Of a stretch of 64,000 nt of DNA, positions 11,001 through 21,093 are shown one piece after another. Origin of the DNA: SZAS-79 sp963844255 (GTDB taxonomy: Bacteria > Pseudomonadota > Gammaproteobacteria > Burkholderiales > SG8-39). Position 1 is the stretch's first letter. Each line of letters opens with the position of its first letter. Position numbers and translations under genes: made by a program. The notes under the pieces are model-generated. The model had not been told where the DNA came from and did no database searches. It saw only the letters and a program-made list of their open reading frames with translations. Location: contig CAWJNP010000014.1 of assembly GCA_963844255.1 (NCBI GenBank), positions 1 through 64,000 of the forward strand. The letters run 5' to 3'.

Positions 11001-12250
11001 ACGACCGTGCAGACTATTCCGACGCCACGGGCGGAATCACGGTGCAGCTGGCAGCCGGGATCGTAACGGGGCCGGGCGTTGGCACGGACACCCTGCGCGA
11101 TATCGAGGACATTCAGGGTTCGAGCTACAACGACGTATTTGATGCGACCGGATTCGGGCCCTCCAGCGTGAACCAGGGCTCATCTGGGACCTACAATTCC
11201 TTCCGTCCCGGCATGGGGGATGACACCATCATCGGAAACGGCAACACGCGTCTGGACTATTCCAATGCGCTCGATTGCGTCGATGTCGACCTGGCTACCG
11301 GCGTCGTGCATGGCAGTTATGCGATCGGCACCGATACCTTCAGCGGCGTGAATCGTATTCGCGGATCCGCCTACGACGACCAGATGTTCGGCACAGGCGC
11401 TTCGGGCGAACGCTTCGAGGGCTTGGCCGGCAATGACTACATTGACGGTCGTGGCGGCTTCGATACGGCAGGCTATGCCTTCGACGGCAATATAACGACC
11501 GGCATCACGGTGAATCTTGCAACGGGCGTCGTCGCGGGCGATTTCGCCAAGACGGGCACCGACACGTTGCGATCGATTGAGGCCGTGGATGGGTCGATAC
11601 TGGCCGACACCTTCAACGCCGTTGGCTTTTCCGGGAGCAGCCTGAATGCCGGCTCCGCAGGTACGTTGAACGAGTTCCAAGGCAGAGGCGGCAACGATCT
11701 GATCACCGGTAATGGCGATACGCGCATTTCCTATAATGATGCCACCGCGGGCGTGATGGTCGATCTGGCTGCCGGAACGGCCAGCGGCGATGCTTCCGTG
11801 GGTACGGACAGTCTGCTGGGTGGCATTTCACGGATCCGCGGCTCGCAGTTCAACGACGAGTTGCGCGGGGACGGCAACGCCAACGTGATCGAAGGCCAGA
11901 ACGGGGACGACATATTGATCGGGCGGGGCGGCTCCGACACATTGACCGGTGGACTTGGCGCGGACACCTTCCGCTACGTCACCAGCGGTGACGGTATCGA
12001 CGTCATTACCGATTTCAGCCCTGCGCAGCACGATGTGCTGGACTTGCGCGACATCCTGTCGGGCTACAGCGCCAATCCAGTGCTGCACGACTTCCTGTCG
12101 GTCAGCAGTGTTGGCGGCGGGGCGCAGATCAATGTCAATAGTGACGGCATCGGCACTGATTTCACGGCGCTGGTGGTGCTCCAGGGCTTCAGTGCGACTT
12201 CCACGTTGCTTGACAGCCTGATGAGTCAGGGCGCATTGATGCTTAGTTGA
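5018..12250 (+). CDS. Giant RTX/VCBS/cadherin-like adhesin, type I secreted
   Basis: This is an intact 2,410-residue surface or secreted protein. The start is TTG at 5018, preceded by GGGAGG. Order of parts: a short leader; RTX calcium-binding nonapeptides of GGSGNDTL type (about residues 35-105); VCBS-type beta domains (about 195-405) with a Gly-run linker near 335-345; two almost identical 207-residue units (about 408-614 and 615-821); further VCBS and an inserted jelly-roll-like stretch (about 830-1320); cadherin-like modules with repeated NEAPTDI and DYEA/ALDFE motifs (about 1325-1850); and a long RTX block (about 1860-2330) ending in the RTX-associated ITDFSP..HDVLDLRDIL motif and a secretion-signal-like C-terminus. 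Such proteins leave by an ABC/HlyD/TolC exporter and mediate adhesion or biofilm formation in a Ca2+-dependent way. No exporter genes are in the window. It is one of the few very long genes here without a frameshift. Confidence 0.9.
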   Translation: MSDSKRVSTTRSDHDGRSYRDSEHEETESERSRGLNINGGAGSDLIAGGSGNDRLSGGSGDDTLRGGAGNDTLLGDSGNDTLDGGSGSDTVDGGSGNDVAIYRMAENTGACDEYDGGAGIDTLRLMFTTAEWARADVRSDVAAYLGFIAAHVNPSGQSIAGEFHFTAFRLEAERFERLEVMVDGVLVDPRGTNSPVDARDDTAALAEGGSFTGNVLSNDSVPDGVQSVALVSGTAHGTLVLNANGTYSYTAGTFFESLAAGQTATDSFTYRVTDRNGDADTATVRLTITGTNDAPMISGGTSIGSVAVGSDTAAGQLSATDADGGSTLVWSVDGGGSGGGGGGGASGAFGGFSLGAGGSWSYTLDSGSVAYQALAQGESATESFNVTVSDGQGGSATQTVIITVNGANDVPVAGAPIDLVVHEDDAPVTVNLLLGASDPDHNAVLHAVNINAGWPGVSVTGDLLTLDPGVAEWQWLAAGQERVFTIPYDIQDERGAYAAEHGWVNVTIQGRNDNPYGYGPEVDATQAEGSYAIAYDLLDRVSDVDNGDVVSVGATDPLPPGVTLSGRYLNVDPSDPAYNSMAEGEHVTHVIGYELVDLFGGSTHRTATATITGTNDVPVAGAPIDLTVREDDAPVTVNLLLGASDPDHNAVLHAVNINSGWPGVSVTGDLLTLDPGVAEWQWLAAGQERVFTIAYDIQDEYGAYAAEHGWVNVTIQGQNDNPYGYGPEVDATQAEGSYAIAYDLLDRVSDVDNGDVVSVGATDPLPPGVTLTGRYLNVDPADPAYDALNDGESVTLHIGYELVDLFGGSTHRTATITITGTTDVANVSPIAIADTNALDTVSESGVTAGDPLASGNVLTNDIDPGDTLAVSGVQAGAATGVIAGGVGTTITGTYGTLALAADGTWNYVLNDGDPDSNALARSEATTDLFSYTVRDSSDATATTTLSIAIAGSNDKPVIGVTATTASVKEDVTTSASGQLSAPDPDHGAILTWSLPGGSATHAANYHAAIDNFNVVKNGGNFYTDPFSSGGPPPSAPNFNPTTPTSYFVTGTFGETGGRAAMDASGSTAIIGVGTPDPFVGQGAILNTNIDPTNFASGLKNDDDFTVLGRFDLSLPGDRREAYGIRLSDRLVGGTGTPPDQAGDDVIDLVVRRGLDGVVRVALVEVDYVANQYNLLQSVPLTVPTGVDQIQLRLTHQVANVGALSASFDLLSGTTIVSTQSLTAVARIFGTETPGDTSDDEVWTRAGFVAYAPQTSDAFINGTYGALALTPGGGWSYGLANSQANVQALAQGQTVTDTFNVQVADQFGATDTRTITVNVSGTNDAPGDIAGDVQCRIAENTPIDTSIGTLTGIDRDNGAVVTLSLLDSAGGKFRLDGNQLVVNGAIDWEAGPPLYTVMVRATDEFGAFFDKQFQIGAANLNEAPTDIQLQPYIFGNHLLVENAQPGTVIGSLFATDPEQFDLFTYSLVDDAGGRFKIVDNALVVNGALDFEPQAQVVATYVAAIPDGVGGFTFQYTYDYASSYDVVVRVTDSGGLSFDKTINVGLADVFEPRSLDIAYSDAWVAETTSAGNPVFAVSMIGIPAGHTASLYFNDQNGKFSFDGTHVIQNQMLDYETAPSLNNGTLDRGYTVQFTAILDTGETYYEPVQIKIVNKDEGQYPIQLGSDWVLENSPPGFVGDLFLNPAVDAGGSITYWLSDNAGGAFYLAGNHLYSTQSFDFNQQWFYQVRVEGLTAYNSLIESLLGIWVVDMNESPTDINLWTPTVFENATAGGFVSGISVTDPDTSDTSWRLTLLGGNTGPFYIDGNALYVNGPIDYEAHPFYDLTILAVDAHGANYAETIRVNVLDQSGAIYSSPPGGGLLAFGALEGDTFFGNAVPDLFDGNGGNDVLYGGPGSDLLRGGMGDDTLDGGIWFDGLTPASFDDLDFASYSSAPGGISASLWSGTVFVNNLGGFDTITHIEGLIGSRYDDILNGGSIALVEIFRGGDGNDLITGAGGNDRADYSDATGGITVQLAAGIVTGPGVGTDTLRDIEDIQGSSYNDVFDATGFGPSSVNQGSSGTYNSFRPGMGDDTIIGNGNTRLDYSNALDCVDVDLATGVVHGSYAIGTDTFSGVNRIRGSAYDDQMFGTGASGERFEGLAGNDYIDGRGGFDTAGYAFDGNITTGITVNLATGVVAGDFAKTGTDTLRSIEAVDGSILADTFNAVGFSGSSLNAGSAGTLNEFQGRGGNDLITGNGDTRISYNDATAGVMVDLAAGTASGDASVGTDSLLGGISRIRGSQFNDELRGDGNANVIEGQNGDDILIGRGGSDTLTGGLGADTFRYVTSGDGIDVITDFSPAQHDVLDLRDILSGYSANPVLHDFLSVSSVGGGAQINVNSDGIGTDFTALVVLQGFSATSTLLDSLMSQGALMLS
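6241..7482 (+). repeat. Two tandem 621-bp units inside the adhesin gene
   Basis: Unit 1 (6241-6861) and unit 2 (6862-7482) have the same length and differ at only scattered bases. Each codes for a 207-residue domain beginning DVPVAGAPIDL and containing NDNPYGYGPEVDATQ and LVDLFGGSTHRTA. The near-identity contrasts with the diverged neighbouring modules and points to recent duplication or gene conversion. Confidence 0.85.
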
Positions 12251-12308
12251 GCGTCACAGAGCAGCGCGCTTGACCCTTGCCAATAAGAAACCCTGTGCTG
12301 TGAATAAC

Positions 12309-12385
12309 TGGTGGGCCGTGTTGGACTCGAACCAACGACCAAAGGATTATGAGTCCTCTGCTCTAACCGACTGAGCTAACGGCCC
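12309..12385 (-). tRNA. tRNA with CAU anticodon, Ile2 type
   Basis: The minus strand folds as a complete tRNA: acceptor GGGCCGT pairs with ACGGCCC, the D-arm is AGCTCAGTCGGTTAGAGC, the anticodon loop CTCATAA has anticodon CAU, the T-arm contains GGTTCGAGTCC, and CCA is encoded. The body, especially the CTTTGGTCG variable region and TTGG T-stem, resembles the minor isoleucine tRNA whose C34 is changed to lysidine by TilS more than it resembles elongator Met tRNA. The distinction is by resemblance only. It lies just after the adhesin gene on the opposite strand. Confidence 0.9.
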
Positions 12386-12413
12386 GCAGACGAATTATTG
12401 CAGACTGGAGACC

Positions 12414-13193
12414 CTACTTCACCTTCCGTATCCGGTCGATGGTATCTGCAAGGATGTGCTTGCTGTAGGGCTTGGTGATATACGCATCGGCACCAAGCGC
12501 CAGGCCCTTCGCGATCTCCTGGCGCTCGTCCTTCGCGGTGAGCAGTGCGATCGTGAGCAGCGCGAACTTCGGATGCTTCCTCAGCTTCGAGAGGATGTCG
12601 AACCCATTCCCGTCGGGAAGCATGACATCCAGCAGCAACAGATCCGGCAGCGGCCTGGTGCGCAGATCTTCGAGCAACTCCCTCGCGTTGGTTGCGACGC
12701 GCACCTGATAGCCGGCCATCGACACGCGCAGGTCGGCAAGCGCAAGCTGGTCCGGGTCGTCTTCGACGATCAGCACGACCGTGTCGGCGGGCGGTTTCGT
12801 CGCCGCGGTCCGGTTCTTCAGGCGGGATTCCGCGATCCATGCGCCGGCGCTCGCGAGCGCTTCCTTCGCGGACTTGGCCTCCGTTTCGATGCGTTGCGCG
12901 TCCTCGCCGGTCACTTTCGCCGCAGCGGCGGGCTTTGCGAAGAACTTGGTGAAATCCAGATCGAAGTCTTCTTCGCTCGGAACGACCTCAAGGTAGCCGA
13001 TCTCCTCGAGCTCGTTGAGCCATTCCCTGATCAGCTTGTCCGGAAACTGGCGCAGCGCACCGCGCACGACATCGAAATGCGTGTCGGCGACGATCATGCC
13101 GAGAATGCGCCGGTAATCGGCGGGAACCGAAAGATCTTCCCCGGCCCCCTGGCCCGCTTCGGTGAGCCGGTAGGTGCGCCCCGCGTCGGCCAT
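12414..13193 (-). CDS. Response regulator with unusual N-terminal domain
   Basis: This 259-residue protein has a C-terminal receiver domain from about residue 138: acidic pocket VEDD, phospho-acceptor Asp189 in LLLLDVMLPDG, Thr/Ser position LLTA, and conserved Lys241 in AYITKPYS. The N-terminal 80 residues (TYRLTEAGQ, LIREWLNELEEIGYLEVV) look like a winged-helix or PilZ-associated helical domain, followed by an Ala/Lys-rich linker. The arrangement is reversed compared with ordinary OmpR or NarL regulators, whose receiver comes first. No histidine kinase is adjacent. The output is unknown; it may act through protein contacts rather than DNA. Confidence 0.75.
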   Translation of the reverse strand: MADAGRTYRLTEAGQGAGEDLSVPADYRRILGMIVADTHFDVVRGALRQFPDKLIREWLNELEEIGYLEVVPSEEDFDLDFTKFFAKPAAAAKVTGEDAQRIETEAKSAKEALASAGAWIAESRLKNRTAATKPPADTVVLIVEDDPDQLALADLRVSMAGYQVRVATNARELLEDLRTRPLPDLLLLDVMLPDGNGFDILSKLRKHPKFALLTIALLTAKDERQEIAKGLALGADAYITKPYSKHILADTIDRIRKVK

Positions 13194-13217
13194 GTTCGGT
13201 ATGTCTCTAGCCTCGGA

Positions 13218-13796
13218 CTATGCGCGCGCCAGCGCGCGTTCGAGAAATTCCAACCTGTCCTGGCCCCAGAACAGTTCACCCGAATAGACATAGGTCGGCG
13301 CGCCGAAGACCTGGAGTTCCAGGGCCTCCTGGGTGTTTGCCGCATAGCCCGCCTTGCCGGTTTCGATCACGGCAGCCGCGTTGTCGATTCCGTGGCGCGC
13401 CGCAATTGTCGAGAGCGTGCCCGCGTCGGCGATGTTTTCCTCGCGTGCCCAGACAGCCGCCAGCAGGTCGCCGGCCAGCGCCATGCGCACCGGTTCGGGT
13501 GCACCGCAGATCAATTGCGCGGCAGCCGTCCCGTCCACCGGGAAATGCTTCGGCTGTATCGTCAGCGGAACGGCCAGATGCTCGCGCCAGCGCGCGAGTT
13601 CCATCAGGCGGTAGGCCTGCCGCTGTGGCGCGCGCTTGCCTAGCGGCAGTCCACCTGAAACCGGGAAGATCACCCCGTAGTCGACGGGTTTGGCGTTCAC
13701 TGCCGCTCCGAGGCGCTTCGCGGCATCGGTGAGGCGCGCATGACCGAGGTAGGTCCAGGGCGAAACCGGGGAAAAATAGTAATCGACGACTTTCAT
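13218..13796 (-). CDS. 2-hydroxychromene-2-carboxylate isomerase-like DsbA-fold protein
   Basis: A 192-residue thioredoxin-fold protein beginning KVVDYYFSPVSPWTYLGH. The SPWT motif replaces a CxxC, as in the glutathione-dependent HCCA isomerase/GST-kappa group. Further family marks are the middle AARHGID block and FGAPTYVYSGELFWGQDRLEFL near the end. ATG 13796 is preferred over GTG 13802 because AGGAG lies five bases before it. The substrate is unknown; the family includes naphthalene-pathway isomerases and many orphan paralogues. Confidence 0.8.
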   Translation of the reverse strand: MKVVDYYFSPVSPWTYLGHARLTDAAKRLGAAVNAKPVDYGVIFPVSGGLPLGKRAPQRQAYRLMELARWREHLAVPLTIQPKHFPVDGTAAAQLICGAPEPVRMALAGDLLAAVWAREENIADAGTLSTIAARHGIDNAAAVIETGKAGYAANTQEALELQVFGAPTYVYSGELFWGQDRLEFLERALARA

Positions 13797-13816
13797 CCGC
13801 ACTCCTGAATTGAAAC

Positions 13817-13844
13817 GGGCCGCACCGACATCGCCGGGCGGCCC
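13817..13844 (-). terminator. Hairpin after rpoD
   Basis: GGGCCGC and GCGGCCC form a perfect 7-bp stem 24 bases after the rpoD stop. In the direction of transcription it is followed by CGTTTC, so the T-run is weak. Confidence 0.5.
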
Positions 13845-13867
13845 GCAGTTCTGCTATCGCACGACGA

Positions 13868-16316
<2,449 letters not shown>

Positions 16317-16410
16317 GCCTGCCTCGCGCTGGTGGCCCGCGCACGGTCAGCCTGATCCAGGCAAACCCTTTGCGGGAGAGGGGGAACCCTCAATTATAGC
16401 AGAGACTTAC

Positions 16411-18163
16411 CTACATCCGCCGACTTCTGAGTGCCGCGAGCTCCTTGGTACACCGAACCAGTTCCGCACCCAGTTCCGGACGCGTCGCCGCTTCGCGCAA
16501 CAGGGTCTCGATTTCGGCGTTCTTGCGTTTGATCTGCAGCGAAAGCAGGATCTGGCGGAATTCGGGTTCGGCGGACGCTTCGTTCGGGCCATGTTCGAGC
16601 ATCGACGCCTGGGCACGGAATACCACCGCTTCGTGCTCCGAGCCCTGCATGCGCTCGATCAGCATGGCCTCGGAAGGCGCATCCTCGACTTCCAGCCAGC
16701 CTGAAATCACGCGCAAAGCGGCGGTTTCAGGGAGGCGTTCGTCGAGCAGGTCCAGGTCCATCTGCGCCGCCAGCCCCGGCTGCGCCAGCACGCAACGCAG
16801 CAGGTTTTGTTCCTGCGAGGTGATCAGCGGTGCCGCCGCACGCGCCGGTGCCGGCCGCACGTAGCTTCGCTCGCCGGGCGTGCGCAGTTCCAGCAGTTGT
16901 TCGGCCTCGTCCTGGGAGACACGGCCCATCTCGGCGACCTCCTTCAGCAACTGAAGCTTGAGGCCGGGCGCGGCAATCTTCTGCAGGTAGGGCTTGGCGT
17001 CGCTCAGGAACTTCGAGCGGCCTTCCGGGGTCGCGAGATCGGCTTCGGCGCGCAGCTCCCCGAGCAGAAAACCGGACAGGGTCTGCGCCGCCCGCGCGAG
17101 CCGCTCAAAAGCTTCCTGGCCATGTGCCCGCACATAGCTGTCCGGGTCGTCCTCTGCCGGCAGGAACAGAAAGCGGATCGGCTTGGTGTCGATGGCCAGC
17201 GGCAGGCTGACCTCCAGCGCACGCCACGCGGCCTTGCGTCCCGCCTTGTCGCCGTCGAAGCAGAACACGATCTCGTCGGCCAGACGCAGCAATTTGGTCA
17301 CGTGCACCGGTGTCGTGGCGGTGCCCAGCGTGGCCACGGCATAGCCCACGCCGTGCTGCGCCAGCGCCACCACGTCCATGTAGCCCTCGACCACCAGCAC
17401 CCGCCCGGCTGCGCGGATCGCGTCACGCGCCTGCGTGAGGCCGTAGAGTTCGCGGCCCTTCTCGAACAATGCGCGTCTCCGGCGAATTCAGGTACTTCGG
17501 CTCGCCCGTCGCCGAGCACGCGTCCGCCGAAACCGATGACTGAGCCGCGCTGGCTCAGGATCGGGAACATCACCCGGTCACGGAACCGGTCGTAGCGTCG
17601 GCCCTCGTCGTTGTCGATCACCAGTCCGGTCTCGGCGAGGCTCTTGTCCTGATATTCGGGAAACGCCGCCTTGAGTCCCTGCCAGTCGTCAGGCGCATAG
17701 CCGATGCGAAAACGGGCTGCGATCTCGCCGGTCAGGCCGCGCCCCTTGAGATAGGCGATCGCCACCGGGGAGGCCTTGAGCTGGGCGCGGTAAAACTCCA
17801 TTGCGCTTTTCCATCACCGCGTACAGGTCGGTCTCACGTTCGAGACGCTGCATTTCCTGCGGCGATCTGCTGGACTTCGGGAACCGTCATCCCGGCACTG
17901 GCCGCCAGGTCCTTCACCGCGTCGACATAGCCCATGCTGGCGTAGGCCATCATGAAGCCGATGGCATTGCCATGCGCGCCGCAACCGAAGCAGTGGTAGA
18001 ACTGCTTGGCCGGGCTGACCGTGAACGAGGGCGACTTCTCGGTGTGGAACGGGCACAGCCCCATCCAGTTGGCACCGCCCTTCTTCAGCGGGACGTAACG
18101 CGACACCACGTCGACGATGTCGACGCGGTTGAGCAGGTCCTGTTTGAACGAGTCTGGGATCAT
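16411..18163 (-). CDS. dnaG: DNA primase DnaG (two frameshifts)
   Basis: Synthesises RNA primers at the replication fork. Three frames together give a full-length protein. The N-terminal zinc-binding domain has CPFHTEKSPSF and CFGCGAHG (18163 to about 17850). The central core contains YLKGRGLTGE and VIGFGGRVL, and the TOPRIM segment EGYMDV and FDGDKAGRKAA. The rest is the helical C-terminal domain that binds DnaB. Frame breaks lie near 17,845-17,800 and 17,480-17,500. Essential gene, so I read these as errors. The ATG at 18163 lies 20 bases after the yqeY stop. Confidence 0.93.
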
Positions 18164-18183
18164 CGGGGCGGCGCCCCGAGAAT

Positions 18184-18630
18184 TTAGCTGCTGAGCTTCG
18201 ACTTGACCAGCGACGAGACCTTGCCCATGTCGGCGCGGCCGGCGAGCTTCGGCTTGAGGATGGCCATCACCTTGCCCATGTCGGGCATGGCCCTGGCGCC
18301 GGTCTCCGCCATGGCGGACTCGACCGCAGCCGCCACGTCGGCCTCGCTCATCTGCTGCGGAAGATAGGCCGACAGGACTTCAACCTCGAACTTCTCGGCA
18401 TCGGCCAGATCGGCGCGAGCACCCTTTTCGTACTGCACGATCGATTCGCGGCGCTGCTTGATCATCTTCTCGATGATCCCCATCACGTCCGCATCCGAGA
18501 GCTCGATCCGCTCGTCGACCTCGCGCTGCTTCATGGCCGACAACAGCAGACGGATCGTCGACAGGCGCGCCGTCTCCTTCGCGCGCATTGCGGACTTCAT
18601 GTCTTCGGTGATTTTCGCTTTCAAGGACAT
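18184..18630 (-). CDS. yqeY: GatB/YqeY family protein
   Basis: A 148-residue helical protein homologous to the tRNA-binding tail domain of GatB and usually found between rpsU and dnaG. Motifs include MKSAMRAKE, RLLLSAMKQREVDERIEL, LSAYLPQQMSE and PDMGKVM..LK. The ATG at 18630 follows GAGGT by four bases and is favoured over GTG 18636. Function in cells is uncertain; a role in tRNA-dependent amidation or tRNA quality control is inferred from homology. Confidence 0.9.
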   Translation of the reverse strand: MSLKAKITEDMKSAMRAKETARLSTIRLLLSAMKQREVDERIELSDADVMGIIEKMIKQRRESIVQYEKGARADLADAEKFEVEVLSAYLPQQMSEADVAAAVESAMAETGARAMPDMGKVMAILKPKLAGRADMGKVSSLVKSKLSS

Positions 18631-18640
18631 ACCCACCTCA

Positions 18641-18684
18641 CAAATAAAAAAGCCGCGACCGGACTTGCGTCCCGCGATCGCGGC
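18641..18684 (-). terminator. Intrinsic terminator between rpsU and yqeY
   Basis: On the minus strand GCCGCGA...TCGCGGC-type arms (18652-18658 with 18678-18684) are followed by a TTTTTTATTTG run. It probably gives partial termination, so that rpsU is made in excess over dnaG and rpoD, as in other versions of this operon. Confidence 0.8.
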
Positions 18685-18701
18685 CTGTTGCGCGATGCTG
18701 C

Positions 18702-18914
18702 TCAGTACATCTTTTTCGGCAGCATCTGGCTGCGCAGGCGCTTGTGATTGCGCTTCACCGCAGCGGCAAGCTTGCGCTTGCGTTCGGCCGTGGGCTTTTC
18801 ATAGAACTCGCGCGCGCGCAGTTCGGTCAGCATCCCGGTCTTCTCGATGGTGCGCTTGAAACGGCGCATCGCCACTTCGAACGGCTCGTTTTCCTTAAGA
18901 CGTATTGTCGGCAT
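18702..18914 (-). CDS. rpsU: 30S ribosomal protein S21
   Basis: A 70-residue basic protein of normal S21 length with the family signatures LKENEPFEVAMRRFKR and REFYEKPTAERKRK. It is the first gene of the macromolecular synthesis operon. A TAGAAT sequence about 65 bases upstream on the minus strand is a candidate -10 element. Confidence 0.96.
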   Translation of the reverse strand: MPTIRLKENEPFEVAMRRFKRTIEKTGMLTELRAREFYEKPTAERKRKLAAAVKRNHKRLRSQMLPKKMY

Positions 18915-19109
18915 AACCCCTCTTGAACGCTCGTGGCCACCGCAGGGATGGTATTGCCCTGTTTCGGCGAAAGGGGCGGATTCTAACGGATAACCGGGTC
19001 CGGGCGCCAGTTCTTGCGGACCGAATGGCCATGTTCGCTGGACAGGTGCGGTTGCCGTGGCTCACACTGCGCGCAGATCGTTCTCCCACATTCCTTTAGA
19101 ATCAACAAG

Positions 19110-20128
19110 ATGCTGTTCCTTGGAATCGAAACCTCCTGCGACGAAACCGGGCTCGCGCTCTACGAGCACGGGGCCGGCCTCCTGTCGCACGCACTGCACT
19201 CGCAGATCGCGATGCACCAGGCCTACGGCGGCGTGGTTCCTGAACTGGCCTCGCGCGACCACATCCGCCGTATCGTGCCGCTCGCCCGCGAAGTACTCGC
19301 ACGCGGCGGTCGCGAACTGAAGGATCTGGACGCAATCGCCTACACCGAGGGACCCGGGCTTGCGGGCGCGCTGCTGGTCGGCACCGCATTTGCGAAGAGT
19401 CTGGCCTTCGCACTCGGCATTCCCGCGCTCGGCATCCATCATCTGGAGGGTCACCTGCTCTCGCCGCTGCTGTCGAAGCAGTCCTCCCGCGTTCCCGTTC
19501 GTCGCGCTGCTGGTCTCCGGCGGCCATACGCAGCTGATGCGGGTCGCAGGCGTCGGGGACTACACGCTTCTCGGCGAAACGCAGGACGATGCCGCAGGCG
19601 AAGCCTTCGACAAGACCGCGAAGCTCATGGGCCTGGACTACCCCGGCGGACCGGCGGTGTCGAAACTTGCCGATTCGGGGCGGCCCGGAAAATTCAAGCT
19701 GCCGCGCCCGATGATCGCCTCGAACGATCTCGAATTCAGCTTCAGCGGCCTGAAAACCGCGGTACTCACGCTGGTACGCAGCCAGCCGGACGACGCCGCC
19801 ACGCGCGCCGATATCGCCCGCGCCTTCCAGGACGCAATCGTCGAGGTGCTGGTGGCGAAGTCGGTCTCGGCCCTGCAGAAAACCAACCTGAGCCGTCTTG
19901 TCGTGGCTGGCGGCGTGGGCGCCAACAGGCAACTTCGCGCGGGGCTGGATGCGGCGGCGGCGCGCGCAGGGTGTCGAGGTGTTCTATCCGGAACTGGAAC
20001 TGTGCACCGACAACGGGGCGATGATCGCCTTCGCGGCCGCGCTGCGCTGGCACGCGGGACTGCCGCCGGCGGACGCCACCTTCAGCGTGCGGCCGCGCTG
20101 GGAACTGGCCACGCAGGCCTCGGGCTAG
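19110..20128 (+). CDS. tsaD: tRNA N6-adenosine threonylcarbamoyltransferase TsaD (two frameshifts)
   Basis: Transfers threonylcarbamoyl to A37 of ANN-decoding tRNAs with TsaB/TsaE. Three frames join into a full-length ASKHA-fold protein: LGIETSCDETGLALY at the start, the metal-binding HHLEGHLLSPL, then FVALLVSGGHTQL, GEAFDKTAKLMGL, FSFSGLKTAV, VVAGGVGANRQLR, and finally ELCTDNGAMIAF. Breaks fall near 19,488 (an extra T in CAGTCCTCCC) and 19,968. Its partner tsaC is also in the window at 57.7 kb. TAGAAT at 19097-19102 lies 7 bases before the ATG and no Shine-Dalgarno is seen. Confidence 0.93.
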
Positions 20129-20131
20129 ACC

Positions 20132-21091
20132 TCAGGCTCGGCGCGCCGATTCGCGCACGCGACGCGCGGCATAGGCCTGCAGATGCGTGTAGGCAATTTC
20201 CAGAATCGGCGCCGCAAGCGCGTGCCGGGCGGCCAGCGCCAGCAATTCGCCCAGCACGTGATTGGCTTCGGTCGCCCCGCCGTTCTCGGTGTCGCGCAGC
20301 ATCGACGCAGTGGCCGCAGAGCCTTTCTGCGTGAGCATTTTTCGATGCGCTTCGAGCTGCGCCTCGCCGATCGGATAACCTTCGGCGCGCGCAACCGATG
20401 CGCACTCGGCGAGGAGTCCCAGCATCAGGCGCTCTCCGGCTGCGGTGGCCATGATGTCGCCGATCGCTGCGCGCATCAGGCAGGTCATCCCGGCGATGCT
20501 GGCGAGCATCACCCACTTGTCCCACATGGTCTGTTCGATCGATGTGCTCAGGTTCACGTCCACGGGCGTCTTCGCAAACAGTGCCTCGAGCGCCTTGCAC
20601 ACCGCCAGAGATTTCTGCGCCACCGCGGCGGGCTGGCCGCTGCGGACACCGAACGCGATCTTGTGGAAATCCCCCAGATGCACGACGGATCCATCGGCAT
20701 CCAGGGTGGAGGCGATATAGGCCACGCCGCCGAGCACGCGCTCGCGGCCGAATTGCGTATCGAGCACCCCGAGGTGCGACATCCCGTTCAGCAGGGGCAA
20801 TACCAGGCACTCGCCCTCGACGGCAGGTGAAATCGCGTCGATCGCGCTGCCCAGGTCATAGGCCTTCGCCGTGAAGATCACCAGATCCCAGCCTGGTTTC
20901 AACGCGTCCTGCGTCACAAGCTGCACCGGTCGTGCAATGTCGCCGGCGCGGCTTTTCACGCGCAGTCCTTCCTTTGCCATGCGTTCGGCGCGCCGGGGAC
21001 GCACGAGGAACGTGACGTCGGCGCCGGCCTCCACGAGCCTGCCGCCGAAGTAACCGCCGACCGCGCCGGCACCAAGGATGAGGATTTTCAT
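20132..21091 (-). CDS. panE: 2-dehydropantoate 2-reductase
   Basis: An NADPH-dependent ketopantoate reductase of the pantothenate pathway, or a paralogue acting on another 2-keto acid. The Rossmann start ILGAGAVGGYFGGRL is complete. The catalytic Lys region (FTAKAYD), PLLNGMSHL and SIEQTMWDKWVMLASIAGMTCL follow, and the C-terminal helical domain ends in the expected place (319 residues). It is convergent with tsaD with only three bases between the stops, and follows plsY on the same strand. Confidence 0.88.
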   Translation of the reverse strand: MKILILGAGAVGGYFGGRLVEAGADVTFLVRPRRAERMAKEGLRVKSRAGDIARPVQLVTQDALKPGWDLVIFTAKAYDLGSAIDAISPAVEGECLVLPLLNGMSHLGVLDTQFGRERVLGGVAYIASTLDADGSVVHLGDFHKIAFGVRSGQPAAVAQKSLAVCKALEALFAKTPVDVNLSTSIEQTMWDKWVMLASIAGMTCLMRAAIGDIMATAAGERLMLGLLAECASVARAEGYPIGEAQLEAHRKMLTQKGSAATASMLRDTENGGATEANHVLGELLALAARHALAAPILEIAYTHLQAYAARRVRESARRA

Positions 21092-21093
21092 TG

